Below, one piece after another: positions 17,046 through 27,217 of a DNA stretch of 64,000 bases (its first letter is position 1; each line of letters opens with the position of its first letter). The position numbers and the translations under genes were made by a program. Under the pieces are notes generated by a model, which worked only from the letters and a program-made list of their open reading frames with translations, was not told the origin of the DNA and searched no databases. The stretch comes from CAVTWH01 sp963850915 (GTDB lineage Bacteria; Actinomycetota; Actinomycetes; Mycobacteriales; Micromonosporaceae): positions 248,001-312,000 of the forward strand of contig CAWKND010000006.1 in NCBI GenBank assembly GCA_963850915.1. The letters are read 5' to 3'.

Positions 17046-18293
17046 TCAGCAGTGCCAGGTGACCGGGGTGTTCGGGATCTCGGTCTGGCCGTCGGCGGTG
17101 AGTTTCCGCTGGCCCCCAACCACCAGACCAGTCGTCGACGCGGCCACGGCGGTGACGGTCTGGCCCGGGTCCGGTACAGCCAGCCGCAGTACGCCGTCCG
17201 GAGTCCATACCTTGTCGGTCACCGGTACCCAGCCGTTGGCGTTCACGAAGGTCAGCACGTGGTTGGGCAGCCGCACGACCTGGCCGGTACGCAGGTTCCA
17301 GATGCCGCCGTCGTTCACTCTGTTGTTCTTGGCCAGCGGCCAGACGCCACCGGCCACCCAGTCGCCGGCGATGGCATACCCGAGCACGCTCGTACCGGCC
17401 GGCGCGGCGAGTTGGGTGCCGTGCCCGGCCAGGTCCCAGGCGTACCCCCCGCCGGTACCCGCGCCGTCGATGTAGATGCCGCCCGCCACGAGCTTCTCGT
17501 CGTTGACGTCGGAGACGTTGGCGCCGGCCGGCAGTGGCAGCTTCACCGCCGTGTCGGAGCCGGCCGGCCAGTAGAAGGCGAAGCTGTTCGCGCCGCCGGC
17601 CTGGTGCCGTGGCTCCGCGTTGATCACGATGTCGCCGGCCGCGTTGATCTTCGGTACGGGGTAGAGGTGCCACTGGCCGGGCGGCGGCTTGAGGAACGTG
17701 ACCCTGCCGTTCTGGTAGCGGTACACGTCGTCCTCGTTGTCCGCTCCGCTGGCCAGCCCCACGACGACCCCGCTGGCGTTGATCGAGTCGACCTCTACGG
17801 ACGTGCGGTGGACGGGCAGCACCTGCGGCACTCCGTCGGTCCACAGGACCGGTACCGAGTTCTGCCCTTTCCAGGCATCGGCACCGATGTACCGGCCGGT
17901 CGGGTCCACGACGGTGACCTCGACATCGCTGAGCCCGGCCGGGATCGGCAGCTTGCTGGCCGGGCAGGTCCGCAGCACCGGACCGGCGAGCGGATCTGTC
18001 GATGCGCCGGCCGACGGACTGGGCTGCGCGGATACCGGCGCGGTGGTCGGGCTGGCCGCGGCCGTACCGCCGGGCAGGTTGGCGCTCGCGCTGTGGCGCA
18101 GGAGTTGCGGCGCTGCAGCCGTCCCCGCGACGGCCGCCGCCACCAGCAGGGTGAGGCCCAGCTGGCCGACCCGGCGCCGGCGTACCCGCCGCTGTCCGTG
18201 CTCGATCAGCTGCGGCAGGTCCAGGTGTGCCGGCGGCAGTGGAAGGTCGGCAAGGAAGGTGCGCAGGCTACCTTCGTCCTCGTCGGGCTGCAT
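17046..18293 (-). CDS. Sigma-linked single-pass membrane protein with extracellular propeller-like domain
   Basis: 415 residues. A cytoplasmic N-terminus of about 45 residues ('LPLPPAHLDLPQLIEHGQRR') is followed by one membrane helix, then a Ser/Pro/Thr linker. The extracellular domain has repeated strands such as 'DVEVTVVDPTGRYIGA', 'KINAAGDIVINAEP' and 'DVNDEKLVAGGIYI', a pattern like HAF/WD-type propeller blades. Its ATG (18291-18293) overlaps the sigma factor stop as TAATG, which implies translational coupling. By context it is an anti-sigma-like or sensing partner, although no zinc anti-sigma HxxxCxxC motif is present. Confidence 0.75.
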   Translation of the reverse strand: MQPDEDEGSLRTFLADLPLPPAHLDLPQLIEHGQRRVRRRRVGQLGLTLLVAAAVAGTAAAPQLLRHSASANLPGGTAAASPTTAPVSAQPSPSAGASTDPLAGPVLRTCPASKLPIPAGLSDVEVTVVDPTGRYIGADAWKGQNSVPVLWTDGVPQVLPVHRTSVEVDSINASGVVVGLASGADNEDDVYRYQNGRVTFLKPPPGQWHLYPVPKINAAGDIVINAEPRHQAGGANSFAFYWPAGSDTAVKLPLPAGANVSDVNDEKLVAGGIYIDGAGTGGGYAWDLAGHGTQLAAPAGTSVLGYAIAGDWVAGGVWPLAKNNRVNDGGIWNLRTGQVVRLPNHVLTFVNANGWVPVTDKVWTPDGVLRLAVPDPGQTVTAVAASTTGLVVGGQRKLTADGQTEIPNTPVTWHC

Positions 18294-18829
18294 TACTTCT
18301 CCTTAGCGGTCATGTATGCGTCGGCGAGGTTCTCGGCGACCAGGGCGGTACGCAGCGCGGCCAGCGCACGGGAGCAGCGGCTCTTCACGGTCCCGATGGA
18401 GCAGCCCAGTGCCTGGGCGGTGTCCTCGACGGACAGGTCGGCGTAGTAGCGCAGTACGACGGCGGCCCGCTGGTCGCGGGGGAGTGCGCGCAGTACCCGC
18501 AGCATCCGGTCGCGCTCTTCGGGGTTGTCGCGGGCGCCGCCGTAGGTGCCACCGGCCGGCTGCTCCGGCAGTTGCGCTCGCAGGAACACCCGCGACCAGC
18601 TCAGCCGCTTCTCGTCGAGGAAGCGGCGCACCATGATCCGGTGTACGTAGCCGTCCAGGTTCTCCACCGTGGCGGCCCGTTTCCAGTGCACGTACAGCGA
18701 GAGCAGGGTGGCCTGCACCAGATCGTCCGCCCGGTGCGCGTCTCCGCACATCAGGTGGGCGGTCCGGTGCAGCCGCCCAAAGCGCGCGGAAACGTACCCT
18801 GCGTACTCATCATCGTGAGCCCCGCTCAT
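18293..18829 (-). CDS. RNA polymerase sigma factor, SigE/ECF family
   Basis: 178 residues. Region 2 is visible in 'RTAHLMCGDAHRADDLVQAT' and 'NLDGYVHRIMVRRFLDEKR'. Region 4 is visible in 'LPRDQRAAVVLRYYADLSVE', then 'DTAQALGCSIGTVKSRCSR' as the recognition helix. It directs RNA polymerase to a specific regulon. It overlaps by one base the gene for the membrane partner downstream and is divergent from the MFS exporter at 18957, which may be a target. Its organisation duplicates that of the 7466/7952 pair. Confidence 0.92.
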   Translation of the reverse strand: MSGAHDDEYAGYVSARFGRLHRTAHLMCGDAHRADDLVQATLLSLYVHWKRAATVENLDGYVHRIMVRRFLDEKRLSWSRVFLRAQLPEQPAGGTYGGARDNPEERDRMLRVLRALPRDQRAAVVLRYYADLSVEDTAQALGCSIGTVKSRCSRALAALRTALVAENLADAYMTAKEK

Positions 18830-18939
18830 CGGATCCCTTCCCGCGCCCCCGTCGTCTATGTATCGGGTCCGCTGCCCGGTTAGGTTCCCCGGTGCGCAGG
18901 TCGTTTTCGACAGCCGGTATTTGCTAAGCCCAGACTTAT

Positions 18940-18955
18940 TAGTTTACGTTAACTA
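18940..18955 (+). promoter_or_regulatory. AT-rich palindrome immediately before the MFS start
   Basis: TAGTT (18940-18944), six bases, then AACTA (18951-18955), one base before the ATG at 18957. No purine-rich ribosome site is present. A TANNNT-like -10 box here would give a transcript starting at or close to the ATG, so the gene is probably leaderless. The dyad could also be a repressor site. Confidence 0.5.
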
Positions 18956-18956
18956 G

Positions 18957-20759
18957 ATGGTGGGAACCCGCGACCGGTACAAATGGGTGGCGCTGTCGAA
19001 TACGACACTCGCCGTGTTCATGTCGGCATTGGACGGCTCGATCGTCATCATCTCGCTGCCCGCCATCTTCCGCGGTATCCACCTCGATCCGCTGGCCCCC
19101 GGCAACGTCAACTACCTGCTCTGGATGATCATGGGGTACCTGCTCGTCCAGGCGGTACTGGTGGTCACCCTCGGCCGGCTCGGCGACATGTTCGGCCGGG
19201 TACGCATCTACAACTCCGGCTTCGTCGTCTTCACGCTCGCCTCCGTACTGCTGTCGGTCGACCCGTTCATCGGCGCCCGCGGCGCGCTGTGGCTGATCGG
19301 CTGGCGGCTGTTCCAGGCGCTCGGCGGCTCCATGCTCACCGCCAACTCGGCGGCCATCCTCACCGACGCGTTCCCCGCCGGGCAGCGCGGGCTTGCCTTG
19401 GGAATCAACCAGATCGCCGCCCTCGCCGGACAGTTCATCGGCCTTGTCGCCGGCGGTCTACTGGCCACCCTGGACTGGCGGGCGGTGTTCTGGGTCAACG
19501 TCCCGGTCGGTCTCTTCGGTACCGTCTGGGCCTACCACAAACTCCGCGAGCGCCCGGGCGAGCGGCAGGGCGGCCGGGTCGACTGGTGGGGCAACGTCAC
19601 GTTCGCCGCCGGGCTGGGCGCGATCCTGATCGGCATCACCTCCGGCATCCACCCCTACCGGCAGCACGCGATGGGCTGGGCCAACCCGGCAGTGGTCGGG
19701 CTGCTGGGCGGCGGCGTACTCCTGCTGGTCGCCTTCGTGGTGATCGAGCAGCGGGTCGCCGAGCCGATGTTCCAGCTCGGCCTGTTCCGCATCCGGGCAT
19801 TCGCGGCCGGCAATGCCGCCAGCCTCGCGGCGTCGATTGCCCGGGGCGGGCTGCAATTCATGCTCATCATTTGGCTGCAGGGCATCTGGCTGCCCCTGCA
19901 CGGGTACGACTACAGCGGTACGCCGCTGTGGGCCGGCATCTTCATGCTGCCGTTGACCGCCGGCTTCCTGGTCGCCGGCCCGCTGTCCGGGTACCTGTCG
20001 GACCGGCTGGGCGCGCGCGGCTTCACCACCGCCGGAATGCTGGTCTTCGCGGGCAGCTTCGTCGGGCTGATGCTGCTGCCCATCGACTTTCCGTACTGGG
20101 CCTTCGCGCTTCTCGTCGCGGCGAACGGTGTCGGCGTGGGAATGTTCGGTGCCCCCAACAATGCCGCGATCATGAGCAGCGTACCGGCCGGCATGCGTGG
20201 CGCGGCGTCCGGAATGCGCTCCACCTTCCAGAACTCCGGTACCTCATTGTCGATCGGCGTGTTCTTCTCGCTGATGATCGCCGGCCTGTCCGCCAGCCTG
20301 CCGAAGACATTGACCGCGGGCTTGCAGCAGCAGGGGGTACCGCACGATGTCGCGCTGGGCATCGGCACGCTGCCGCCGGTCTCGTCGCTGTTCGCGGCGT
20401 TCCTCGGCGAGAACCCGGTACAGCACCTGCTGGCGCCCAGCGGTGCGCTCGCCGCCCTGCCTGCGGCGAACCAGCAGGTGCTCACCGGGCGGCAGTTCTT
20501 CCCGCAGTTGCTGTCCGGACCCTTCCACCACGGCCTGGTGGTGGTATTCAGCGTCGCCGCCGGGCTATCGGTACTCGCGGCCGTGGCCTCGCTTTTGCGG
20601 GGTGGCCGCTATCTCCATCCGGGAACTGCGGACGCGCCGATTATCGGTCAGCGGACTGACCATTCGAAGAATGCGGCGACTGTCGAGGAGATTGACGGCA
20701 ATAACAGCGGTGGCGCGCCGGAGCGCGAGATTGTCCGCGAGGGATTCCCCTCATCGTGA
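18957..20759 (+). CDS. MFS transporter, DHA2 (14-helix) type
   Basis: 600-residue drug/metabolite exporter of the major facilitator superfamily. Motif A-like 'LGRLGDMFGRVRIYNSGFV' follows helix 2. The antiporter motif C region reads 'NQIAALAGQFIGLVAGGLL'. About 14 hydrophobic helices fit the DHA2 class of proton-driven efflux pumps. An unusually long loop before the last helix and a hydrophilic tail of about 45 residues complete the protein. The start lacks a Shine-Dalgarno and appears leaderless. The substrate is unknown. It is divergent from the sigma-factor pair. Confidence 0.92.
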   Translation: MVGTRDRYKWVALSNTTLAVFMSALDGSIVIISLPAIFRGIHLDPLAPGNVNYLLWMIMGYLLVQAVLVVTLGRLGDMFGRVRIYNSGFVVFTLASVLLSVDPFIGARGALWLIGWRLFQALGGSMLTANSAAILTDAFPAGQRGLALGINQIAALAGQFIGLVAGGLLATLDWRAVFWVNVPVGLFGTVWAYHKLRERPGERQGGRVDWWGNVTFAAGLGAILIGITSGIHPYRQHAMGWANPAVVGLLGGGVLLLVAFVVIEQRVAEPMFQLGLFRIRAFAAGNAASLAASIARGGLQFMLIIWLQGIWLPLHGYDYSGTPLWAGIFMLPLTAGFLVAGPLSGYLSDRLGARGFTTAGMLVFAGSFVGLMLLPIDFPYWAFALLVAANGVGVGMFGAPNNAAIMSSVPAGMRGAASGMRSTFQNSGTSLSIGVFFSLMIAGLSASLPKTLTAGLQQQGVPHDVALGIGTLPPVSSLFAAFLGENPVQHLLAPSGALAALPAANQQVLTGRQFFPQLLSGPFHHGLVVVFSVAAGLSVLAAVASLLRGGRYLHPGTADAPIIGQRTDHSKNAATVEEIDGNNSGGAPEREIVREGFPSS

Positions 20760-20798
20760 AGACTTTTGGGGCCCGGCGCACCCAAAACTCTTCGTGAT
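20753..20798. terminator. Long imperfect hairpin at the end of the MFS gene
   Basis: Arms of 18 bases (20753-20770 and 20781-20798) pair with about four mismatches around a 10-base loop. The inner TTTTGGG/CCCAAAA part is perfect. The left arm includes the MFS stop codon. It is likely a terminator. The rest of the gap to 21183 shows no convincing gene. Confidence 0.6.
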
Positions 20799-21182
20799 CA
20801 CGGGGACCGCCGATTGTGGTGGTGACCGATGGTGCGCCGGCCGGGCGGCGGACGGGGAGCGGTCGCCGCTCGGCGGCCTGTGAAACTTCCACGACCGGGG
20901 AAGTTTCCGTGGATGTCGGCCGGGCGCCGGTTGCCGGTGGCGTAGCACCAGGCTGCCTGGCCTTGCGGCGCCTGTGTTCCGGGCGGCGCGGCGCCGGTCT
21001 GCCCGACCCGGCCAGATCGGTGTTTCCGCAGGTCCGGGCGCGCAACTTGCAAGCGAACCCGGGCTTTGAAGTAACCCTGAGTACGGCACCAACCGTTCGA
21101 CATGGTGTCGAAACGAACGGGTCTGGGCGACCAGTCGTAACGGCGCGGTAACAATGATCGGTCGCCGGTGAACACAGGCTTG

Positions 21183-21238
21183 TGGGAGCGCTCCCGGCGG
21201 CGGTATGTTCGCCGCGCCTCAGCGAAGTAAGCGCTTAC
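21183..21238 (+). promoter_or_regulatory. Two LacI-family-type operators upstream of the regulator/transporter operon
   Basis: TGGGAGCGCTCCCG at 21183-21196 differs by one base from the 14-bp palindrome bound by the cellobiose repressor CebR in Streptomyces. A second perfect palindrome, GTAAGCGCTTAC, lies at 21227-21238, 43 bp further (centre to centre). Both have the central GCGC step typical of LacI-family operators. They sit about 200 bp upstream of the LacI gene and its ABC transporter, consistent with autoregulation by the protein encoded at 21442. Confidence 0.75.
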
Positions 21239-21441
21239 GGCGGCGTTTGCACGGGTGATTCACCGCCATTTCATGAGTTTTATTCCTTCGCCCTCGCCAT
21301 TCCGTGGGCGACGGTGCGGGCGGACCCACGACCACGTACCAGCCAGCACCAGGCAGCGACCGCAGTACGCGACAACACCGCGTACGACACCGGGCAGGAC
21401 ACCGCGCTGACCGCGCACGACACCGCGAAAGGAGGCGACAG

Positions 21442-22614
21442 ATGGCTACCAACGACGCCGCACCCGGCCCCTCGGCCCCCGCGTCGACGGCCGCTGCGCC
21501 AACGGGCGCGGCGTCGGCGAGCGACCCGACCGGGTTGGCACCGCTGACCATCTACGACGTGGCCCGCAACGCGGGAGTGTCGATCGCCTCGGTGTCCCGC
21601 GTGCTCAACGGCCACGCCGGCCCCCGCCCGGAGACCCGGACCCGGGTGATGCAGGCGGTCGCCGAACTCGGCTTCGTCCCGGACGGCGCGGCCCGCGCGC
21701 TGTCCAGCCGGTTGAAGGAGGTGGTCGCGGTGGTCTTCCGCCGGGCCAGCCCGGAGACCGCCGACGAGCCTGTCTTCGAGGACGAGGCGGACAACCTCAG
21801 CTTCCCCGACGTGATCAACCGGGGGATGGAGGCGACCGCCCAGCACCACGGCTTCGACCTGCTGATGAGCTCGGTTGACGTACACGACGAGTCGCCGTGG
21901 CCGCGGATCGCGAAGCTGGCCGGCAAGAGCGACGGGATGATCCTGCACGACCGGGTACTCACCTCCGGGGATGTGCTGCGGCTGGCCAAGCGCTGGCCGG
22001 TGGTCACCCTCTCCGGTACGCCGACGCGGGCGAGCGTGAACATCGCGGGCGACAACGTCGCCGGGATGCGCGAGCTGATCGGGCACCTGGTGGACAGCCA
22101 CGGGTACGCCGAGGTGGCCTACCTCTCCGGCTACGACGACAGCCCGGACAACCTGGCCCGGGCCGAGGCGTTCCGGGACACCGCCGCCGGGTACGGCGCC
22201 ATCGCGCGTACCGGTCCGGAGTGGACCGGCGACTACACCGCCGCCGGTGGGGTACGCGTCATCCGTACCCTGCTGGCCCGGGGCGAGCGGCTGCCCCGCG
22301 CCATCGCCTGCGCCAACGACCAGACGGCGCTCGGCGTGATCTACGCACTGCGCGAGCAGGGCGTGGCCGTCCCCGGCGACGTGGCGGTCACCGGCTACGA
22401 CGACACCCCCGTGGCCCGACGAGTCCAACCACAGCTGACCACTGTGCGGCAACCGATGCAGGAACTGGGAGCGACAGCGTTCGACGTGCTCTATTCGATG
22501 ATCAACGGCGAGCGGCCTGCCGACCGGCAACTGCTGCTGCCCGTACACGTGGTTTACCGGACCAGCTGTGGCTGCCCGACCGATACGTCGCCCGCGCGGC
22601 GTCAGATCTCCTGA
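21442..22614 (+). CDS. LacI family transcriptional regulator
   Basis: 390 residues from the ATG at 21442, which has a perfect AAAGGAGG at 21428-21435. A 35-residue Ala/Ser/Pro-rich leader precedes the helix-turn-helix 'TIYDVARNAGVSIASVSRVL' and hinge 'RALSSRLKEVVAVVF'. The periplasmic-binding-like sensor domain follows, with 'SLLL'-type core strands such as 'YAEVAYLSGYDDSPDN', 'IACANDQTALGVIYAL' and 'VAVTGYDDTPVARRVQP'. It likely senses a sugar. It is the first gene of an operon with the ABC importer (10 bp spacing) and is probably repressed through the two palindromes upstream. Confidence 0.93.
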   Translation: MATNDAAPGPSAPASTAAAPTGAASASDPTGLAPLTIYDVARNAGVSIASVSRVLNGHAGPRPETRTRVMQAVAELGFVPDGAARALSSRLKEVVAVVFRRASPETADEPVFEDEADNLSFPDVINRGMEATAQHHGFDLLMSSVDVHDESPWPRIAKLAGKSDGMILHDRVLTSGDVLRLAKRWPVVTLSGTPTRASVNIAGDNVAGMRELIGHLVDSHGYAEVAYLSGYDDSPDNLARAEAFRDTAAGYGAIARTGPEWTGDYTAAGGVRVIRTLLARGERLPRAIACANDQTALGVIYALREQGVAVPGDVAVTGYDDTPVARRVQPQLTTVRQPMQELGATAFDVLYSMINGERPADRQLLLPVHVVYRTSCGCPTDTSPARRQIS

Positions 22615-22624
22615 GGAGGCCACC

Positions 22625-23614
22625 ATGAGAACACTGTTGCGCAGGTTAGCTTTCTACCTGCTGGCCGCCTGGGCGGCGGTGACCCTGAACTTCTTCCTGC
22701 CCCGGATGCTGCCCGGCAACGCGCTGCAGTCACTGCTGTCGACGATGCGCGGCGCGCAGATCACGCCGGAGGAGTTGGCCGCGCTGGAGGCGCAGTACGG
22801 CCTGGACAAGCACAAGAGCCTGCTGTCGGAGTACCTGACCTACATCGGTCGGCTGCTCCACGGCGACCTCGGCATCTCCACCAGCAAGTCGGTACCGGTC
22901 TCCACGATCATCGGTACCGACCTGCCGTGGACGCTGGGGCTGGTCGGCTCCGCGACGATCATCGCCTTCCTGCTGGGTACCTTCCTGGGCATCGTGGCGG
23001 GCTGGCGACGCAACGGACTGCTCGACTCGCTGCTGCCCGGATTCGTGTTCTTCCAGGCGATCCCGTACTACATCCTGGCCTTCCTGCTGTTGATGACGGC
23101 CGGGTACGCGTGGCAGTGGTTCCCCATCGGCGGCGGGTACGACATCGGTCGCAACTCGACGCTGGTACCCGGCTGGAACGGGCCGTTCATCTCCAGCGTC
23201 GTACACCACAGCGTGCTGCCGGTGGCCACCATCGTGCTGGCCTCGCTGGCCGGCTGGGTACTCGGCATGCGCAACATGATGATGACCACGATGGACGAGG
23301 ACTACGTACTGGTCGCCGCGGCCAAGGGGCTGCCCCGCTGGCGGGTGATCGCGGTCGCCGCCCGCAACGCGATCCTGCCGAGCATCTCCAACTTCACGCT
23401 CTCGATCAGCCTGGTGGTCACCGGCTCGATCGTCACTGAGATCGTCTTCAACTACCCGGGCGTCGGCCTCGCCATCAACAACGCGGCGCTGGACACCGAC
23501 TACCCGCTGATGCAGGGCATCCTGCTGTTCGTCACCTTCGCCGTACTGGCGGCCAACTTCCTGGCGGACATCGTGTACGTAGCCCTCGACCCACGCGCCC
23601 GCCGGGAGGCCTGA
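22625..23614 (+). CDS. ABC transporter permease (DppB/OppB type)
   Basis: 329 residues from the ATG at 22625. GAGGAGG at 22613-22619 overlaps the LacI stop codon. It is the first membrane subunit of a peptide/oligosaccharide (PepT class) importer. The N-terminal helix carries 'LRRLAFYLLAAWAAVTLNFF' and 'PRMLPGNAL'. The EAA loop reads 'YVLVAAAKGLPRWRVIAVAA'. About six helices are visible, ending with 'NFLADIVYVALDPRAR', which is standard for this family. It forms the pore with the fused subunit encoded next. Confidence 0.93.
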   Translation: MRTLLRRLAFYLLAAWAAVTLNFFLPRMLPGNALQSLLSTMRGAQITPEELAALEAQYGLDKHKSLLSEYLTYIGRLLHGDLGISTSKSVPVSTIIGTDLPWTLGLVGSATIIAFLLGTFLGIVAGWRRNGLLDSLLPGFVFFQAIPYYILAFLLLMTAGYAWQWFPIGGGYDIGRNSTLVPGWNGPFISSVVHHSVLPVATIVLASLAGWVLGMRNMMMTTMDEDYVLVAAAKGLPRWRVIAVAARNAILPSISNFTLSISLVVTGSIVTEIVFNYPGVGLAINNAALDTDYPLMQGILLFVTFAVLAANFLADIVYVALDPRARREA

Positions 23615-23618
23615 GCCG

Positions 23619-25836
<2,218 letters not shown>

Positions 25837-25844
<8 letters not shown>

Positions 25845-26934
25845 CGAATATGTAGTGCACGGCCCGAAGCGGCCCGGTACCCCGGCACTGGAAGCGCGCC
25901 GGCTGACCAAGCACTTCGCCATCCACGCCGTCGGCCTGTCGCGTACGCCGAGCGTTGTGCACGCGGTCGAGGACATCTCGTTGGTGCTGCCCGCGGGTAC
26001 GGTCACCGCGGTGGTCGGCGAGAGCGGCTCCGGCAAGTCGACGCTGGCCCGGCTGCTCACCGGGTTGATCACGCCCACCTCCGGTGAGGTGCTGCTGGAC
26101 GGGGTACCGGTCGGCAAGGGCGCCAAGGCGCGGCGGCAGTACACCAGCAGCGTGCACCTGGTACTGCAGGACCCGTTCTCCTCGCTGAACGCCGTGCACA
26201 CCGTGCGGTACCACCTGGAGCGCCCGCTGAAGCTGCACAGCAAGCTCGGCCGGCGGGACCGGGAGAAGAAGATCAAGGAGCTGCTGGAGCGGGTGTCCCT
26301 CAACCCGGCCGAGCTGTTCATCGACAAGTACCCGCACGAGCTGTCCGGCGGGCAGCGCCAGCGGGTAGCCATCGCCCGGGGGCTCGCGGTCGCGCCGCGG
26401 GTACTCCTGGCCGACGAGCCGGTCTCCATGCTGGACGTCTCGATCCGGCTCGGCGTCCTGAACCTGCTCGACGACCTGCGGGTCAACGAGCGGTTGGCCA
26501 CCATGTACGTCACCCACGACATCGCCTCGGCGCGCTATCTCGCGGACACCATCCTGGTGATGTACGCGGGCGAGGTGGTCGAGTCGGGGCCGGCGGTCGA
26601 CATCACCGAAAAGGCGGCGCACCCGTACACCCAGCTGTTGGTCAGTGCCGCCCCGGACCCGGGCCGCGAGGACCGGCCGGTGCTGCGCGGACGCGGCGCC
26701 CCGCCGAGCCTCGTCTCCCCGCCGAGCGGCTGCCGGTTCCACCCGCGGTGCCCGTTCGCCATGGCGATCTGCAAGCAGACCACTCCGCCGGCGTTGCCGG
26801 TTGCCGAGGATCACGTCGCCGCCTGCTGGCTGCACGCCAAAGACCTGACGGCAGAACAGAAAGCGCCGCTGGCCACCCACGAACCGGCAGCCGCCGGTTC
26901 GATCAGCCAGTCAGCCGGCATCCCAGACAAGTAG
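25837..26934 (+). CDS. ABC transporter ATP-binding protein (DppF/OppF type)
   Basis: 365 residues from the GTG at 25837, overlapping the end of the upstream fusion gene by 8 bp (the frame stays open far upstream, but that part is antisense-like). Walker A is GESGSGKST, Q-loop 'LVLQDPFSSLNAV', signature 'LSGGQRQRVAIARGLAV' and Walker B 'VLLADEPVSMLD'. The C-terminal oligopeptide ABC domain has 'SGCRFHPRCPFAMAIC'. It is the second nucleotide-binding subunit of the importer and pairs with the ATPase half of the fusion protein. Confidence 0.93.
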
Positions 26935-26963
26935 TACCCGAGGCTCCACCCACAGTAGGGATC

Positions 26964-26975
26964 CACATGCATGTG
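26964..26975. promoter_or_regulatory. Perfect 12-bp palindrome in the gap before the binding-protein gene
   Basis: CACATGCATGTG lies in the 283-bp gap between the ATPase and solute-binding-protein genes. The gap contains no gene I can support. The palindrome and a following TTGACC suggest an internal promoter that would let the binding protein be made in excess. No good -10 box is visible at the right spacing, so this is tentative. Confidence 0.35.
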
Positions 26976-27217
26976 ATTGACCAGTCCGGGAACCGGCCGG
27001 GGGCACACGGTGCTCCGGCCGCCGCCCGCCCCCCACCCGGGGGTCGGACGACGTGGCTTCGTCCGAGCGCCAACCCGGAGCGAAGCCCGGATCCGATCGG
27101 TGGCACGGCAGTGACATCCGCCGTACCACCAGCACCCCAACAGGTACACCCATATCGCCAGGTCTGCTCAGGAATGTCCGGCGTGGAGCCGGTCGGATTC
27201 AAGAGGAGCGTAACGCA

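Noticed and set aside
20798..21175. Possible 125-residue minus-strand gene in the gap after the MFS gene
   Set aside because: Arg/Pro-rich, no ribosome site, no motif, and it lies in a region with hairpins and operator palindromes.
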